A stretch of 64,000 nt of DNA from Actinomycetota bacterium (GCA_014381945.1 JACNKQ010000043.1:1-64000); one strand, 5' to 3'; positions 25,301 to 34,150 are shown, counted from the stretch's first letter. Notes: generated by a model not told the origin, from the letters alone. Made by a program: numbers and translations.

Positions 25301-26095
25301 TCAGGTTCGAAACGTGGTGCGAAGGGACTCGAGGCCGCCGTCCACGGCAATGACCTGGCCGTTGACGTAGCGGGCGGCCGGCGATGCCAGAAACACCGCC
25401 ATCGCAGCTATGTCGCGCCCATCGACGAAGGTCCGCATCGATACCTGGTCCTCGTAGTGGCCACGGATCTGCTCCACGCCGAATCCGGTGCTGGCCGACT
25501 CGGCGGCGATCACCCGGTCCATCCGATCGCCGCCCACCGATCCGGGGCACAGGGTGTTGATTCGTATCCCGAACTCGCCCAACTCCATCGCCAGAGTTGC
25601 TCCCAATCCGACGACCGCCCACTTGGAGGCCGCATAGGGAGCCCGCAACGGAAAGCCCACCACACCGGCCGTTGACGACGTGTTGAGGATCACGCCTCCT
25701 CCTGCCTCCCGCATCAACGGCACAACTCGACGGCAACAGAGAAACATCGACCGCACGTTCACGGCCATGGTCTCGTCCCACCCCTCGACGCCGAGTTCCT
25801 CGATCGGGCCGGTCGGGCCCGCTATTCCGACGTTGTTGCAGAGCACATCGACCGATCCGAGTGACCCCACGGCATCGTCGAACAGGCGATCCACGTCCGC
25901 CGCATCGGAGACATCGCCGCCGGTGAACCCCACGCCGTCCGGGAGGTCGTCGCCCTGTCCGGGAAGGTCCGCCACGTGTACCCGGGCGCCCGCAGAGACA
26001 AAGGCCTCGACCATGGCAAGCCCGATCCCGGACGCCCCCGCCGTGACCACCACGCATTGAGGCTCGGTGCGCTGCTCTACCGATGTTTGAACCAT
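25301..26095 (-). CDS. short-chain dehydrogenase/reductase
   Basis: Classical SDR of 264 residues: cofactor motif TAGASGIGLAM, NNVGIAG, and catalytic Ser-Tyr-Lys in NTSSTAGVVGF and PYAASKWAV. It ends with GQVIAVDGGLESL, the usual C-terminal block. Substrate unknown. It lies 34 nt downstream of the EamA transporter gene and on the same strand, probably in one unit with that gene and the IclR regulator. A role in the quaternary-amine pathway is possible but not shown by sequence. Confidence 0.88.
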   Translation of the reverse strand: MVQTSVEQRTEPQCVVVTAGASGIGLAMVEAFVSAGARVHVADLPGQGDDLPDGVGFTGGDVSDAADVDRLFDDAVGSLGSVDVLCNNVGIAGPTGPIEELGVEGWDETMAVNVRSMFLCCRRVVPLMREAGGGVILNTSSTAGVVGFPLRAPYAASKWAVVGLGATLAMELGEFGIRINTLCPGSVGGDRMDRVIAAESASTGFGVEQIRGHYEDQVSMRTFVDGRDIAAMAVFLASPAARYVNGQVIAVDGGLESLRTTFRT

Positions 26096-26129
26096 GGGCG
26101 AAACCTACTTTGCCCGGGTGGAGGCCGAC

Positions 26130-26957
26130 TCAGCCCGTGACGATCAGGCCGACAGCAGTGACCGTCCCGCACAGACCAACCGCCTGCCACCAGAAGAGCC
26201 TCTCGCCCCGAAAGATGATTCCGAGAACGACGGTCACCGCTGCGTACTGGGTCCCTGTCACCGTGATCGGCGCCAGGTCGCCGTGCTGGATCCCGTAGAC
26301 GAACGACAGCGCACCGACTCCGGTGCACGACGCCCCGAGTACGGCGGTGGCCAAGATGGCCCGGTTCGGGAACACCGACTCACGCCTCACCGTGCTGACC
26401 AGGGCAATGAGGCAGAACGCAACGGTCCGCTGGGCGACGACGGGCCAGAAGCCGCTCTCCGGGCTCAACTGGTCGAGGGCCACGAAGAGCGTCCCGTAAC
26501 TGCAGCCCGCCCCGGCGCTGAAGATGAGCCCCCGGCGCAGGTCGCCGGCGAAGTGGGGCGCATACGAAATAGCCATGACCGACAGAACGCCGACGAGGAC
26601 CCCGGCAACGATCCGTGGACCGGGGACACCGCCGACGGCGAAGTCCACGGTTACCGGGATGATCACGGAGATGACGGCCGCCGGAGGTCCGACCACCCCC
26701 GCCGTGGCCGAGGCATAGCCGAGGTAGAGGCTCACGAGGCCGAGAAAGGCGAGCAAGCCCGTGACCGCGCCCAACAGCATGTCGGCGGCCAACCACTGAC
26801 TCGGGAAGACCAGCGCTCCGATTGTCGCAACGCCGGCTCCGGTCAGAAACGCCGCTGCGAGAGCCTGACGCAGACCACCCCGCTCTGCCGCCCCACGCAT
26901 GATGTGGTCGCCGAGGCCGATGCCGAGCGATGCGGCGACTCCGTATCCGGCAGACAC
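26130..26957 (-). CDS. EamA/DMT-family transporter
   Basis: Membrane protein of 275 residues consisting almost entirely of hydrophobic segments, compatible with nine or ten helices in two EamA-type repeats; the second half contains GVGALSFVYGIQHGDLAPI and FWWQAVGLCGTVTAVGL. A GTG at 26957 starts it, 41 nt after the iclR stop. DMT proteins export or import small metabolites; the substrate is not visible. Co-location with the IclR gene and methyl-group catabolism suggests an amine-related substrate, as inference only. Confidence 0.82.
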   Translation of the reverse strand: MSAGYGVAASLGIGLGDHIMRGAAERGGLRQALAAAFLTGAGVATIGALVFPSQWLAADMLLGAVTGLLAFLGLVSLYLGYASATAGVVGPPAAVISVIIPVTVDFAVGGVPGPRIVAGVLVGVLSVMAISYAPHFAGDLRRGLIFSAGAGCSYGTLFVALDQLSPESGFWPVVAQRTVAFCLIALVSTVRRESVFPNRAILATAVLGASCTGVGALSFVYGIQHGDLAPITVTGTQYAAVTVVLGIIFRGERLFWWQAVGLCGTVTAVGLIVTG

Positions 26958-26998
26958 GGTTCAGGACTCCCGGTGCCGACGAGGGCGGTCGAGACAGC

Positions 26999-27751
26999 TC
27001 AGGACAGGTGGCCGAGGGCTTCGGAGACCGAGGCCGCCGTTTGAGCCACACGCTTGCCGATGATCTCGACCAGTTCATCCTGAGGGAACCGATAGCCCGG
27101 GCCGTGGCTGTGCAATGCGCCGACCACTGCACCCGTGCTGTTGAACAGAGGTGCCGCCACCGAGTTGATCCCCTCGGAGAACTCCTCGTACGCCCAGACG
27201 AAGCCATCGACCCGGATCTGTTCGAGGCGTTCCCGCAGTCGATCGGGATCGGTCATCGAGTTGATGGTGTATCGGTCCAGGCGTCGGGCGAGGAACCGCT
27301 CGACCGCCTCCTCCGGCCAATGGGCCAGTACCACCAGGCCCGACGGCACGACGTGCATCGGCAGCTTGGCTCCGGTCCAGTCCCGGACCTGGACCGGGTT
27401 GGCACAGTCGACCTGTCCGACGTACTGGATGTCGTAGCCGGCAGGAACGGCCAGGCCCACCGCTTCGGCGACCAGGTCGACCAGGTCGACCATGTGCGGC
27501 TGTGCCACGGCGAGGAGGCTCTGGGTCGGGTCCACGCTCACCGCCATTGTGACGATCGAGGGACCGATGCGATAGATGGTGCCGTCGGGGTCGCGCTCCA
27601 CGGCATGGCACCCCTCGAGCGTGGCGAGCAGTCGGGCGACCGTGCTGGTCGGGAGGCCGACCTTGCGGGCCAGGTCGCTGATGCCGCCCGGCTGGAGCGC
27701 CAACTCTTCGAGCAGGCCGAAGGCCCGGTCGATGCTCTGGACCGTCGTCAT
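26999..27751 (-). CDS. IclR-family transcriptional regulator
   Basis: DNA-binding regulator, 250 residues. N-terminal winged helix-turn-helix (about 5-70: SIDRAFGLLEELALQPGGIS, LARKVGLPTSTVARLLATLE) and C-terminal ligand-binding IclR/GAF-like domain (YVGQVDCANPVQVRDW, EFSEGINSVAAPLFNSTGAV). ATG 27751 has GGAGC at a normal distance. It is divergent from the corrinoid-methyltransferase operon with a 209-bp gap containing palindromes, so it probably controls that operon and itself. The ligand could be a betaine or pathway intermediate; that is inference. Confidence 0.92.
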   Translation of the reverse strand: MTTVQSIDRAFGLLEELALQPGGISDLARKVGLPTSTVARLLATLEGCHAVERDPDGTIYRIGPSIVTMAVSVDPTQSLLAVAQPHMVDLVDLVAEAVGLAVPAGYDIQYVGQVDCANPVQVRDWTGAKLPMHVVPSGLVVLAHWPEEAVERFLARRLDRYTINSMTDPDRLRERLEQIRVDGFVWAYEEFSEGINSVAAPLFNSTGAVVGALHSHGPGYRFPQDELVEIIGKRVAQTAASVSEALGHLS

Positions 27752-27816
27752 CTTGTGCTCCGTTCGGTTGGAATACCGGTCTCCGGGGTGGTGGTTCGCG
27801 GTTCCCGCCGGCGATA

Positions 27817-27830
27817 GTATTTCACGATAC
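27817..27830. promoter_or_regulatory. palindrome in the iclR-corrinoid gene intergenic region
   Basis: GTAT-TTCACG-ATAC, a 14-bp inverted repeat with 4-bp arms, lies 66-79 bp before the iclR start. It shares the central TTTCAC with the palindrome ahead of the FAD/GcvT dehydrogenase (25090-25103). Possible IclR operator. Confidence 0.3.
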
Positions 27831-27834
27831 AGGC

Positions 27835-27855
27835 CCTTCCCACATCCCGGGAAGG
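27835..27855. promoter_or_regulatory. 7-bp inverted repeat in the iclR-corrinoid gene intergenic region
   Basis: CCTTCCC (27835-27841) and GGGAAGG (27849-27855) form a perfect 7-bp inverted repeat with a 7-nt loop. It could be an operator or a leader hairpin of either divergent transcript. There is no T-run. Confidence 0.3.
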
Positions 27856-27960
27856 TCTTCACCAACATTCGCTTGGGGAAGCCATCCCGGCCAGTGGGAG
27901 CCACTACGTATCTCCGGTCAACGGTGACCGGGGACCAGACCCGCAACGGAGCGCGTGACG

Positions 27961-28662
27961 ATGGCTGAGGAAACACCCGAAGAGGAGATCATCCTCGCCG
28001 ACCTGTCCGACGAGGACCTGACGGCACAGATGCACGACGACCTCTACGACGGCCTCGCCGACGAGATCGTCGAGGGAACCGAGATCCTCCTCGGACGGGG
28101 ATGGAGCGCCTCGCAGGTCCTCAACGACGCCCTTGTCGCCGGCATGCGCATAGTCGGGATCGACTTCCGGGACGGCATCCTCTTCGTCCCCGAGGTCCTG
28201 CTGGCGGCAAACGCCATGAAGGCCGGCATGGCCATCCTCCGCCCACTGCTCGCCGAGACCGGTGCGGAGCCGATCGGCAAGGTGGTCATCGGCACCGTCA
28301 AGGGAGACATCCACGACATCGGCAAGAACCTGGTCGGGATGATGCTCGAGGGCGCCGGCTTCGAGGTCTTCGACCTCGGCATCAACACGGACGTAGAGGA
28401 GTTCCTCGCCGCTCTCGACGAGCACAAGCCCGACCTGCTCGGCATGTCGGCCCTGCTCACCACGACCATGCCGTACATGAAGGTCGTCATCGACACCCTG
28501 ATCGAAAAGGGCCTCCGCGAGGAGTACATGGTCATCGTCGGCGGTGCCCCCCTGAACGAGGAGTTCAGCGAGGCCATCGGCGCCGACTCCTACTGCCGCG
28601 ACGCCGCCGTCGCAGCCGAGACCGCCGAGCGCCTCGTAGCCGAGCGCCGCGCCGCCGCCTGA
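27961..28662 (+). CDS. corrinoid (B12-binding) methyl carrier protein, MtgC/MttC type
   Basis: Cobalamin-binding protein, 233 residues. N-terminal helical cap (about 15-100, DGILFVPEVLLAANAMKAGM) and Rossmann B12 domain with the signature DIHDIG, in which His118 is the lower cobalt ligand, then GKNLVGMMLEGAGFEV and the later MSALLTTTM and GGAPL motifs. It shuttles the methyl group between the MttB-family enzyme and the methyl-THF transferase. ATG 27961 is preferred over GTG 27955 because GGAG is too close to the latter. First gene of the plus-strand methyltransferase operon. Confidence 0.93.
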   Translation: MAEETPEEEIILADLSDEDLTAQMHDDLYDGLADEIVEGTEILLGRGWSASQVLNDALVAGMRIVGIDFRDGILFVPEVLLAANAMKAGMAILRPLLAETGAEPIGKVVIGTVKGDIHDIGKNLVGMMLEGAGFEVFDLGINTDVEEFLAALDEHKPDLLGMSALLTTTMPYMKVVIDTLIEKGLREEYMVIVGGAPLNEEFSEAIGADSYCRDAAVAAETAERLVAERRAAA

Positions 28663-28667
28663 CCCCG

Positions 28668-29321
28668 ATGCCCGGCCGAATCCACACGATGCCGGCAACC
28701 GGGCGGCAGGTACTCGTCATCGCCTGTGGCGCCCTCGTGCGGGAACTCCTCGAGGTCGTACGGGCCAACGGCCTGCACGGCATCGACATCGAGTGCCTGC
28801 CCGCCTCGTACCACAACACCCCCGACCTCATTCCCGATGCCGTTGCGGCACGGGTCCGTGCGGCCGGTGACCGGTACGACGAGGTCTTCGTCGGATACGC
28901 CGACTGTGGCACGGGCGGCCGCCTGGACGCCGTCTGCCGGGAACTCGGCGTCGAACGCCTGCCCGGCGCACACTGCTACCAGTTCTTCACCGGTGCCACA
29001 GCCTTCACCGAACTCCAGGACGCCGAGATCGGGACCTTCTACCTCACGGACTACCTGGTCCGGCACTTCGACCGACTCGTGATCGGGTTCCTCGGCCTCG
29101 ACCGCCACCCGGAACTGCACAACGACTACTTCGGCAACTACACCCGGCTCGTGTACCTGTCCCAGGTCGACGACCCGGAACTCGTCACCGCCGCCGAAGC
29201 CGCCGCCGACCGCCTCGGCCTGCGCTTCGAACTCCGTCGCACGGGCTACGGCGAACTGGCGACCAGCATCGTCTCCCTGGGCGCAGCACCGGCCGCCACT
29301 CCCCTCCAACCGATCGCCTGA
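28668..29321 (+). CDS. DUF1638 family protein of the corrinoid methyltransferase operon
   Basis: Uncharacterised protein, 217 residues. DUF1638 features visible are VIACGALVRELLEV near the start, YADCGTGGRLDAVC, and PGAHCYQFFTGATAF, with several conserved Cys and His residues that could bind a metal or corrinoid. Genes of this family recur in methylamine and betaine corrinoid clusters, but their function has not been established to my knowledge. ATG 28668 is 5 nt after the corrinoid-protein stop. An ATG at 28689 is an alternative start. A scaffold, cobalt-handling or repair role is speculation. Confidence 0.82.
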   Translation: MPGRIHTMPATGRQVLVIACGALVRELLEVVRANGLHGIDIECLPASYHNTPDLIPDAVAARVRAAGDRYDEVFVGYADCGTGGRLDAVCRELGVERLPGAHCYQFFTGATAFTELQDAEIGTFYLTDYLVRHFDRLVIGFLGLDRHPELHNDYFGNYTRLVYLSQVDDPELVTAAEAAADRLGLRFELRRTGYGELATSIVSLGAAPAATPLQPIA

Positions 29322-29324
29322 TCC

Positions 29325-29630
29325 GTGGCCGCCAAGCTCGTCACCATCTACTGGCGCGACATCCCCGCCCAGGTCACCGCCCAACAGGGCCGGACCCGCG
29401 AGCGGGCGCTGCTCGAAGCCCGCTTCCAGCATGCCATCGACCGTGCAGCCATGGTCGCCGACTGCACCGACACGGACAGCTACGTCGCCGAATGGCGGCG
29501 CGAGGACGGCAACTGCAACGGCGACCTCGCTGCATCGGTAGCCGCCGAGGTGGCACGCATCGAAACCGAGTACCCGACCGAACGGCTCGAACGCCTGGTG
29601 GGCGCCGGCGGCATCGACCAGGCCGGCTGA
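29325..29630 (+). CDS. small 'virulence factor' domain protein (PF13769-like)
   Basis: Protein of 101 residues starting (GTG) AAKLVTIYWRDIPAQVTAQQG, as members of the misnamed Virulence_fact family do. It is rich in charged residues, has no membrane segment, and no catalytic motif is obvious. It starts 3 nt after the DUF1638 stop, and such genes are repeatedly found in corrinoid methyltransferase operons of aerobic bacteria; a pathogenicity role is not implied. Function unknown; a small accessory subunit is the simplest guess. Confidence 0.75.
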   Translation: MAAKLVTIYWRDIPAQVTAQQGRTRERALLEARFQHAIDRAAMVADCTDTDSYVAEWRREDGNCNGDLAASVAAEVARIETEYPTERLERLVGAGGIDQAG

Positions 29631-29675
29631 CGCCCGACGCACTCACATCCCTCTCAAGACCCAGGAGAACCCTCA

Positions 29676-30566
29676 ATGACAGACACCGTGCTCAGCTCAG
29701 CCACCAGGGAGGTGGTGATCGGCTTCGGGCGACCCTTCGTCATGATCGGCGAACGCATCAACCCGACCGGCCGCAAGGCGCTCGCAGAGGAGATGAAGGC
29801 CGGCGACTTCAGCCGAGTAGAGGCAGATGCCCTCGCCCAGGTCGAGGCCGGCGCCCAGATGCTCGACATCAACGCCGGGATACCGCTGGCCGACGAGCCG
29901 GCGATGCTCGCCCGTGCCGTACAACTCGTGCAGTCCGTGACCGACGTGCCGCTCTCGATCGACTCGTCGATCATCGAGGCCCTGGAGGCCGGCCTCGCCG
30001 CCTACGAAGGCAAGCCGCTCGTCAACTCGGTCACGGGCGAGGACGAGGTGATGGAGCGGGTGCTTCCCCTGGTCGCCAGGCACGGGGCTGCCGTCGTCGC
30101 CATCTCGAACGACGACACCGGGATCTCCGAGGACCCCGACGTCCGCTTCGCTGTCGCCAGGCGGATCGTCGAACGTGCCGCCGACCACGGCATCCCGGCA
30201 TCCGATGTCGTCGTCGACCCCCTGGTGATGCCGATCGGTGCCATGGGCACCGCCGGCCAACAGGTGTTCTCGCTCGTGCGGCGACTCCGCGAGGAACTCG
30301 GCGTCAACACCACGTGCGGCGCCTCCAACGTCAGCTTCGGCCTCCCCAACCGGCACCACATCACCGGCACGTTCCTGGCCATGGCCATCGCTTCGGGCAT
30401 GACCTCGGCGATCATGAGCCCACTCCACGAAGAGGTGAAGATCGCCATCCAGGCCGCCAACGTCCTGGCCGGCCACGACGCCGACTGCGCCGCCTGGATC
30501 CGCGCCCACCGCGACCCGTCGATCGGTGCCGACCGCGAGCGCCGCCGTCGCCGCCCCCAGGCCTGA
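29676..30566 (+). CDS. methyltetrahydrofolate:corrinoid methyltransferase (MtgA-like)
   Basis: Pterin-binding TIM-barrel enzyme of 296 residues. Family motifs are IGERINPTGRKALAEEM at the pterin site, GAQMLDINAGIP, LSIDSSIIEALEAGL and NSVTGEDEVME, and near the C-terminus CGASNVSFGLPNR. It moves the methyl group between the methylated corrinoid protein and THF. A strong AGGAGA precedes ATG 29676. In the direction inferred here it makes methyl-THF for MetF. It has no cobalamin domain of its own, as expected with a separate corrinoid protein. Confidence 0.93.
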   Translation: MTDTVLSSATREVVIGFGRPFVMIGERINPTGRKALAEEMKAGDFSRVEADALAQVEAGAQMLDINAGIPLADEPAMLARAVQLVQSVTDVPLSIDSSIIEALEAGLAAYEGKPLVNSVTGEDEVMERVLPLVARHGAAVVAISNDDTGISEDPDVRFAVARRIVERAADHGIPASDVVVDPLVMPIGAMGTAGQQVFSLVRRLREELGVNTTCGASNVSFGLPNRHHITGTFLAMAIASGMTSAIMSPLHEEVKIAIQAANVLAGHDADCAAWIRAHRDPSIGADRERRRRRPQA

Positions 30567-30599
30567 GACCCGACGCCCCGAACCCATGAGCAGCGCCCG

Positions 30600-32579
30600 A
30601 TGAGCAGCGCAGACCACCTCGTGGTGTTCACGCCCTCGGGGCTCCGCGGCGACGTTCCATCCGGCACCACGGTGCTCGACGCCGCCCGTCGGCTGGGCGT
30701 CGACATCGACTCGGTCTGCGGTGGCCGCGGGATCTGTGGCCGATGCCAGGTCGAGCCGATGTTCGGCGAGTTCGCCAAGCACGGCATCACCGTCGAAGCC
30801 TCGCACCTCTCCTCCCGAGGAGCCGTCGAGGCGGGCTACACGGGGCGGCGGCCCCTGACCGGGGGCAGGCGCCTGAGCTGTTCGGCAACGGTCTGCGGAG
30901 ACCTTCTGGTAGACGTGCCCGCAGAGAGCCAGGTCCACCAGCAGGTGATCCGCAAGGACATCGACCTGGGCGAAATCGAACTCGACCCGGTACTGGTGCT
31001 GCGACTGGTCGAGTTCGACGAGGGCGACGACCTGCTGTTGGCCCTTGACAGCCAGTGGGGTCTCACAGGGCTCCAGTTGCCGCCCGGCATCGAGGTCGAG
31101 GCCGACGGATCACGCCTTGCAACCGTCGCCGTCCGGGACGACAACCTGGTCGTCGCCGCATGGCCCGGACTCCGCGACCGGGCTCTCGGCGTGGCCATCG
31201 ACATCGGTTCAACCACCCTGGCCGGCCACCTGTTCGACCTGGCGACCGGCGCAGCCCTTGCCACGGCCGGGGCCATGAACCCGCAGATCCGGTTCGGCGA
31301 GGACCTCATGAGCCGGGTCTCATACGTGATGATGAACCCCGGTGGAGAGGTCGAGTTGACCAGGGCCGTCCGCGGGGCTCTCGACGCCCTCCTCGGCCGA
31401 CTCTGTGAACAGGGCGGGGCCGCACGCGACGAGATCCTCGAGTTGGTCTTCGTCGGCAACCCGATCATGCACCACCTCCTGCTCGGCCTCGATCCGACCC
31501 CGCTCGGCGTCGCCCCGTTCACCCTCGAGGTCTCCGAGGCGGTCGACCGGACAGCCACCGAACTGGACCTCGAAGCGCACCCGGCTGCACGGGTACACGT
31601 GCTGCCCTGCATCGCCGGTCACGTCGGCGCCGACACGGCCGCCGTGGTCCTGTCCACCGGGCCCCACGAAGCGGACGGTGTACAACTCGTGGTCGACATC
31701 GGCACGAACGCCGAGATCGTGCTCTCGGGCAACGGCCGCACCCTGGCCGCATCGAGTCCGACCGGCCCCGCCTTCGAGGGTGCCCAGATCAGCTCCGGCC
31801 AACGTGCGACGCCGGGCGCCATCGAGCGCGTCCGCATCGACCCCGCAACCGGCGAGCCCCGCATCCGTGTGCTCGGTGTCGAACCGTGGTCCGACGAGCC
31901 CGGCTTCGACGAAGCTGTGAGCGCAACCGGCGTCACCGGCATCTGCGGATCGGGGATCATCGAGGTAGTCGCCGAGTTGTACCTGGCCGGCCTCATGACC
32001 ACCGACGGCGTCATCGGCGGGCTCGACACGCGGCCCTCGCTGCGGATCGAACCCGACGGCCGCACCTTCGCCTACCTGCTCCACGACTCGGGCGACGGTA
32101 CCCGGATCCTCGTAACCCAGAACGACGTCAGGGCGATCCAACTCGCCAAGGCCGCCCTCTACGCCGGCATCCGGCTCCTCATGGACCACCTCGGCGTCGA
32201 CCGGCTCGACGGCATCGCCCTCGCCGGTGCCTTCGGAAGCCATATCGACACAGTCCGGGCGACGGTCCTGGGCCTGATCCCCGACTGCACCCCCTCGGAG
32301 GTGGTCGGCGTCGGCAACGCCGCCGGCGCCGGTGCTGCCATCGCCCTGCTCTCCGGCAGCGCCCGCAGCGAGATCCAACGGGTGGTCGGCGAGATCGAGA
32401 AGATCGAAACCGCCATGGAGCCTGCCTTCCAGGCGCACTTCGTCGATGCAATGGCCATTCCGCATCGCACCGCCGACTATCCGGGCCTCTCGACGGTCAT
32501 GACCCTGCCCGAGCGCAATTCGTCTGGTGCCGGATCCTCCGACGACCGGGGTCCCCGACGCCGACGCCGCCCGTCATGA
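30600..32579 (+). CDS. reductive activator of corrinoid protein (2Fe-2S plus ASKHA, RACE/RamA-like)
   Basis: ATP-dependent reactivator of Co(II) corrinoid proteins, 659 residues. The N-terminal 2Fe-2S ferredoxin domain has Cys40, Cys46, Cys49 and Cys94; an intermediate linker region spans about 105-190; the ASKHA ATPase (DUF4445 type) follows with GVAIDIGSTTLAGHLFDL, VVDIGTNAEIVLSG, TGICGSGIIEVVAELYLAGL and ALAGAFGSHID. Such activators restore Co(I) after adventitious oxidation, which is frequent in aerobes. It overlaps the region before mttB by ATGA at 32576. The 40-residue basic tail RGPRRRRRPS is unusual. Confidence 0.92.
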   Translation: MSSADHLVVFTPSGLRGDVPSGTTVLDAARRLGVDIDSVCGGRGICGRCQVEPMFGEFAKHGITVEASHLSSRGAVEAGYTGRRPLTGGRRLSCSATVCGDLLVDVPAESQVHQQVIRKDIDLGEIELDPVLVLRLVEFDEGDDLLLALDSQWGLTGLQLPPGIEVEADGSRLATVAVRDDNLVVAAWPGLRDRALGVAIDIGSTTLAGHLFDLATGAALATAGAMNPQIRFGEDLMSRVSYVMMNPGGEVELTRAVRGALDALLGRLCEQGGAARDEILELVFVGNPIMHHLLLGLDPTPLGVAPFTLEVSEAVDRTATELDLEAHPAARVHVLPCIAGHVGADTAAVVLSTGPHEADGVQLVVDIGTNAEIVLSGNGRTLAASSPTGPAFEGAQISSGQRATPGAIERVRIDPATGEPRIRVLGVEPWSDEPGFDEAVSATGVTGICGSGIIEVVAELYLAGLMTTDGVIGGLDTRPSLRIEPDGRTFAYLLHDSGDGTRILVTQNDVRAIQLAKAALYAGIRLLMDHLGVDRLDGIALAGAFGSHIDTVRATVLGLIPDCTPSEVVGVGNAAGAGAAIALLSGSARSEIQRVVGEIEKIETAMEPAFQAHFVDAMAIPHRTADYPGLSTVMTLPERNSSGAGSSDDRGPRRRRRPS

Positions 32580-32593
32580 GAGGAAGCAGTCAA

Positions 32594-34135
32594 GTGAACG
32601 ACGCACCCCGCCGTCGATCCGGAGGCAGGGCTGCCCGTCAGGCCGCCCGTGCGGAAACCGCCGCAGCCGATGTCCATCCCTACCTGACGCGGACCATGTC
32701 GCCGTTCGAGGTCGTCTCCGAGGAAGGTCTGACCCTGATCGAGGACAACGCCGACACGATCCTCGAAGAGCTCGGGATCGACTTCCGCGACTTCCCGACC
32801 GCTCTCGAACTCCTGAAGTCGGCGGGCGCCGAAGTCGACGGCGAACGGGTTCGGTTCCCACGGGGCATGTGCCGTGAGATCATCACCGCAAGCGCCCCGG
32901 CGATCTACACGCACCACGCCCGGAACCCGGAGCGCAGCGTCCAGGTCGGTGGGAAATCGACGGTGTTCGTGCCCGCCTACGGCTCGCCCTTCGTCCATGA
33001 CCTCGACAACGGACGGCGCTACGCCACCATCGAGGACTTCCAGAACTTCGTGAAGCTGGCGTTCCAGAGCCCCCACATGCATCTTTCCGGCGGAACCGTG
33101 TGCGAACCCGTCGACATCCCTGTCTCCAAGCGGCACCTCGACATGGTGTACGCCCACATTCGTTACAGCGACAAGCCGTTCATGGGGTCGGTCACCGCCG
33201 CCGAACGCGCCCAGGACTCCGTCGACCTGGCCAGGATCACCTTCGGTGAGGACTTCGTCGCCGAGAACACGGTGATGACCAGCCTGATCAACGCCTCGTC
33301 CCCGATGGCGTGGGACGCCACGATGCTCGGCGCCGCCGAGGTCTACGCCTCCAACATGCAGGCGACCATGATCAGCCCGTTCATCCTCGCCGGCGCCATG
33401 GCCCCGGTGACGGTTGCAGGCGTCGCCGCCCAGACACTCGCCGAGGCGTTGGCCGGCATGGCGTTCGTCCAACTGGTTCGGCCCGGGGCACCTGTGGTCT
33501 TCGGCTCTTTCGCCTCATCCATGTCGATGCAGTCCGGAGCCCCGACTTTCGGGACACCGGAACCGGCCCTTGTGCTCTACACGGTGGCGGCGTTGGCACG
33601 CCGGCTCGGAGTTCCCTTCCGGTCCGGAGGCAACCTCTGCGCCTCGAAGATCCCCGACGCACAGGCCGCCTCCGAGAGCATGGCGACCCTGATCCCGGCG
33701 ATCATGGGCGGCGTCAACTTCATGCTGCACTCCGCCGGTTGGCTCGAGGGCGGTCTGGCCATGGGTTACGAGAAGTTCGTCATCGACGCCGACCAGTGCG
33801 GGCTGATGGGCAAGTTCGTCAACGGCGTCGACCTGTCGGAGAATGGCCAGGCAATGGAGGCCGTTCGCGAGGTCGGGCCCGGCCAGCACTTCCTGGGGAC
33901 TGCCCACACCTACGCCAACTTCGAAACCGCATTCGCCCGGTCCGAGGTTGCCAACAACGACAGCTTCGAACAGTGGAAGGAGGACGGCAGCCTCGACGCC
34001 GCCCAGCGCGCCAACGGAATCTGGAAGCGGATGCTGTCGGACTACGAGGCACCCGCACTCGACGACGCCGTCGACGAGGCCCTGCTCGACTTCATCGCCC
34101 GCAGAAAGGACGTCCTGCCCGACGCATTCGTCTAG
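32594..34135 (+). CDS. MttB-family (non-pyrrolysine) methyltransferase, probable glycine betaine:corrinoid methyltransferase
   Basis: COG5598 methyltransferase of 513 residues that transfers a methyl group from a quaternary amine to the corrinoid protein. Typical segments are EEGLTLIEDNADTILEELGI, GGKSTVFVPAYGSPFVHDLD, VCEPVDIP, and near the C-terminus GYEKFVIDADQCGLM. The frame has no internal TAG, so it is not the pyrrolysine type acting on trimethylamine. GTG 32594 is chosen because GAGGAAG lies eight nucleotides upstream; ATG 32576 overlapping the activase stop is an alternative. Glycine betaine as substrate rests on the carnitine-to-betaine operon; carnitine, proline betaine or gamma-butyrobetaine are alternatives. 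Confidence 0.9.
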   Translation: MNDAPRRRSGGRAARQAARAETAAADVHPYLTRTMSPFEVVSEEGLTLIEDNADTILEELGIDFRDFPTALELLKSAGAEVDGERVRFPRGMCREIITASAPAIYTHHARNPERSVQVGGKSTVFVPAYGSPFVHDLDNGRRYATIEDFQNFVKLAFQSPHMHLSGGTVCEPVDIPVSKRHLDMVYAHIRYSDKPFMGSVTAAERAQDSVDLARITFGEDFVAENTVMTSLINASSPMAWDATMLGAAEVYASNMQATMISPFILAGAMAPVTVAGVAAQTLAEALAGMAFVQLVRPGAPVVFGSFASSMSMQSGAPTFGTPEPALVLYTVAALARRLGVPFRSGGNLCASKIPDAQAASESMATLIPAIMGGVNFMLHSAGWLEGGLAMGYEKFVIDADQCGLMGKFVNGVDLSENGQAMEAVREVGPGQHFLGTAHTYANFETAFARSEVANNDSFEQWKEDGSLDAAQRANGIWKRMLSDYEAPALDDAVDEALLDFIARRKDVLPDAFV

Positions 34136-34150
34136 CAGCCAACCAGCCGA

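Noticed and set aside
27752-27960. Cobalamin riboswitch before the corrinoid operon
   Set aside because: GGGAAGG and GCCACT-like pieces occur, but not in the order of the B12 riboswitch, and the B12-box was not found on either strand.
32594-34135. Pyrrolysine-type MttB (trimethylamine methyltransferase)
   Set aside because: No in-frame TAG occurs in the gene; it is a full-length frame of the non-pyrrolysine type.
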